Source of the DNA: Haloferula rosea | GTDB taxonomy: Bacteria > Verrucomicrobiota > Verrucomicrobiia > Verrucomicrobiales > Akkermansiaceae | Assembly (NCBI RefSeq): GCF_016595525.1 | Contig: NZ_JAENII010000002.1 | Span: 490,380 to 554,379 of the forward strand | DNA length: 64,000 bases | Direction: 5' to 3' | Shown here: positions 62,092 through 64,000 of the stretch, one piece after another | Layout: the number at the start of each line of letters is the position of its first letter | Position numbering within the stretch: the stretch's first letter is position 1 | Translations under genes and position numbers: made by a program | Notes under the pieces: generated by a model | The model's database searches: none | What the model was told of the DNA's origin: nothing | What the model saw: only the letters and a program-made list of their open reading frames with translations

Positions 62092-63281
62092 ATACGAGCG
62101 AAACGGAACAGTACGAAGTCGAAAGGCGCGGAGAGATCCGGGCCGTCATGTCCTTTGTCATTGCTCTCGCAATCCTTGGCGGATCGGTCGGCGTGGCCAT
62201 CCTGTTGGTCGTCAACAAGGTCAAGGCCAGTCAAGCGGATGTCCAGAAGTCGAAGCCAACCGTCGAGGTCAGCCAACTGGTGGTGGGGCGGCACGTGCCT
62301 GACATCTCGAGCGAGGGAGCGGTCATCAGTCGCAGGGAGGTCCGACTCGCTGCGGAAGTATCCGGCAAGGTGGTGTCGATCTCCGACCAACTGGTCGACG
62401 GCGGCCGGGTGAAGGCCGACGAGGTCCTTGTCATTCTCGATGACAAGGACTACCAGGCAGCCCTTGCGAGGGCGGAGTCGAGTCTGGCTGATGCCGAGCT
62501 CGCACTCGAACTTGAGATCGCGAAGGGCAAGCAGGCTCAGAAGGATTGGGCCAAGCTGGGCAAGGGCGAGGCTCCGAAGCTTGTGTTGCGGGAACCCCAG
62601 ATCAGGAGTGCCCGGGCCAAGCGGGACTCGGCCGAAAAGGAGGTTGAGCGCGCGAAGAACGACATCGAGAGGACGAGGATCAAGGCGCCATTCGATGGTC
62701 GCATCCGTGATGCGGGGGTGGAGACCGGTGCCGTCGTCGTCCCCGGTTCGATGGTGGCGGAGATCTATTCGGATACCGATCTCGAGGTCAGGTTGCCGTT
62801 CTCGCTTCGGGATTTCGGATTCATCCGTGCCGATGACACACCCCGGTTCACGCTTGAATCGTCCATCGGAGGCAAGGAGGTGACTTGGCCGGCGGAACTG
62901 GTCCGAGTGGAAGGCGAAGTCGAACGATCCACTCTGAGTGGTCACGCGATCGCCAAGGTTCTTGCCAATGCGAGCGGTCAATACCCACCGGTCGGCTTGT
63001 TCGTTCGCACGACGGTGAAAGGGCTGCCGGTGGATGGAGTGGTCGAGATTCCACGCTCCGCGCTGCGCGGGTCTGATGTGGTGTGGGTCGAGGATGACGG
63101 GGAGCTCCGCCGACGTACGGTAAAGGTCGTACGAAGCACAAGGGATAGCCTGATTGTATCGGGCGATTTCGAGGAGGGTGAACGCCTGGTCATGACGCGG
63201 ATGAGCGCACCCATCGACGGGATGGAGGTGAACGCGAAGCCTGCAACTTCCGGAAGCACCCCTGAAACCGGAAACCAATAG
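62088..63281 (+). CDS. RND efflux periplasmic adaptor
   Basis: 397 residues. One N-terminal membrane helix (MSFVIALAILGGSVGVAILLV, split) is followed by the barrel-sandwich (lipoyl-like) half SRREVRLAAEVSGKVVSISDQLVDGGRVKAD (split), a helical hairpin (QAALARAESSLADAELALEL, SARAKRDSAEKEVERAKND), then IKAPFDGRIRDAGVETGAVV and the beta-barrel part. It joins the outer-membrane factor to the pump. ATGA overlaps the previous gene. The pump starts 5 bases after its stop. Confidence 0.92.
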   Translation: MNTSETEQYEVERRGEIRAVMSFVIALAILGGSVGVAILLVVNKVKASQADVQKSKPTVEVSQLVVGRHVPDISSEGAVISRREVRLAAEVSGKVVSISDQLVDGGRVKADEVLVILDDKDYQAALARAESSLADAELALELEIAKGKQAQKDWAKLGKGEAPKLVLREPQIRSARAKRDSAEKEVERAKNDIERTRIKAPFDGRIRDAGVETGAVVVPGSMVAEIYSDTDLEVRLPFSLRDFGFIRADDTPRFTLESSIGGKEVTWPAELVRVEGEVERSTLSGHAIAKVLANASGQYPPVGLFVRTTVKGLPVDGVVEIPRSALRGSDVVWVEDDGELRRRTVKVVRSTRDSLIVSGDFEEGERLVMTRMSAPIDGMEVNAKPATSGSTPETGNQ

Positions 63282-63286
63282 AATTC

Positions 63287-64000
63287 ATGGAGGCGGCAAT
63301 CAAATGGTTCAGCAAGAACCACGTGGCGGGCAACTTTCTGATGCTTGCCATCCTTCTGGTGGGTTTCTCGACCTGGTTCCAGCTCAAGAAGGAGATCTTT
63401 CCTGAGACCTCGATCGATGCCGTGGCGGTTCGGATTCCTTATCCCAATGCCACGCCCGAGGAGGTCGAGCGCGGTGTCTGTGTTCCGGTGGAGGAAGCCA
63501 TCGCCGACCTGACCGGTATCGATACGATCCGGAGCACGGCCAGCCAGAACATCGGCACCGTGAGCGTCGAGGTCGAGACGGGCTATGACGTCCGTGAGGT
63601 GATGGATGACATCAAGAGCCGGGTCGATGCGATCGACAACTTTCCTGAAGAGGCCGAGAAGCCGGTGCTTGAGGAGATTCTCATCAAGAACCCGGTCATG
63701 AATCTGGCGATCACAACGGATCGGCCGGTCGATGAGACCACGCTGACACGCCTGGCGGAGCGCATCCGGGATGATCTGCTTTCCTTCGAGTCGAAAGGGG
63801 CGACAAGCGTGGGGGATTTCTTTGCCAACTTCTTCCGGGGACCCCAGACGATCTCCCAGGTCTCGATCGCGGGCACGAGGGAGTACGAAATCTCCATCGA
63901 AGTGTCCGACCAGCGTCTCAGGGAACTTGGCTTGAGTCACAGTGACGTCGCCGAGGCCGTGCGACGGACCTCGGTCGACCTGCCCGGCGGATCGATCCGC
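63287..64000 (+). CDS. RND efflux permease, N-terminal part (runs off the window)
   Basis: 238 codons visible, no stop before the right edge. It starts MEAAIKWFSKNHVAGNFLML and continues VAVRIPYPNATPEEVERGVCVPVEEAIADL (split), with the NHVAGNFLMLAILLVG first membrane helix and a porter-domain ETSIDAVAVRIP, as in AcrB/MexB and in RND pumps of heavy-metal or lipid export type. It takes proton energy to expel substrates across the envelope. The rest of the gene lies beyond 64000. Confidence 0.92.
   Translation, partial: MEAAIKWFSKNHVAGNFLMLAILLVGFSTWFQLKKEIFPETSIDAVAVRIPYPNATPEEVERGVCVPVEEAIADLTGIDTIRSTASQNIGTVSVEVETGYDVREVMDDIKSRVDAIDNFPEEAEKPVLEEILIKNPVMNLAITTDRPVDETTLTRLAERIRDDLLSFESKGATSVGDFFANFFRGPQTISQVSIAGTREYEISIEVSDQRLRELGLSHSDVAEAVRRTSVDLPGGSIR

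Overview
The window looks like a chromosomal segment of a Verrucomicrobiota bacterium, probably Verrucomicrobiales. The evidence is high GC (about 60% by eye), secreted proteins whose C-termini end in 'DPDGDGIPSG.EYAFGLNP' and 'LERSSDLSSWT'-type segments, several giant envelope proteins, and many housekeeping genes without phage, transposon or plasmid genes. Coding density is very high. No gene-free stretch exceeds 300 bases; the longest are 28988-29234, 4913-5158 and 59741-59960.

Layout. (1) 1-4912: end of an unidentified gene, cysS, hemB, then yicC and tatC on the minus strand. (2) 5159-16884: an ECF-type sigma factor, a 1375-residue membrane protein with an anti-sigma-like N-terminus and a VWA domain, and a 2321-residue envelope protein built from two related halves. 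This is the most unusual part of the window. (3) 16950-24367: argH, a small unknown gene and fur on the minus strand; then a lipoprotein, a STAS/SpoIIE-phosphatase pair, and grpE-dnaJ-rsmE. (4) 24431-31869: a secreted CAP-domain protein, purB, and a sulfur cluster (ArsR regulator, membrane rhodanese, CoA-disulfide reductase with rhodanese tail), then a conserved protein of uncertain function. (5) 31956-37786: initiator tRNA-Met with terminator, NlpC/P60 hydrolase, and a series of DUF and small membrane proteins. (6) 37879-51845: glgA, M20 dipeptidase, glnS-nadE, aldo/keto reductase-DUF3293, Ste24-type protease, a penicillin-binding protein with no canonical start codon before its signal peptide, DUF6941 and an SDR. 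(7) 51852-54957 on the minus strand: surA-like gene, pdxA, metallo-hydrolase and zinc-ribbon protein in one tight operon. (8) 55118-59740: alanine-rich lipoprotein, CPXCG protein, glycosyltransferase, MFS transporter, L,D-transpeptidase, DUF3307 and a cNMP-binding protein. (9) 59961-64000: a TetR-led RND efflux operon (outer-membrane factor, adaptor, pump; the pump runs off the end).

Functional themes. Much of the window concerns the envelope: Tat export, cell-wall cross-linking and hydrolysis, periplasmic folding, lipoproteins and efflux. There are two separate signalling units, sigma/VWA and STAS/PP2C. The rest is housekeeping: three aminoacyl- or amino-acid-linked genes, haem, purine, NAD and pyridoxal-phosphate synthesis. 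Functions come from motifs read by eye; no database search was run.
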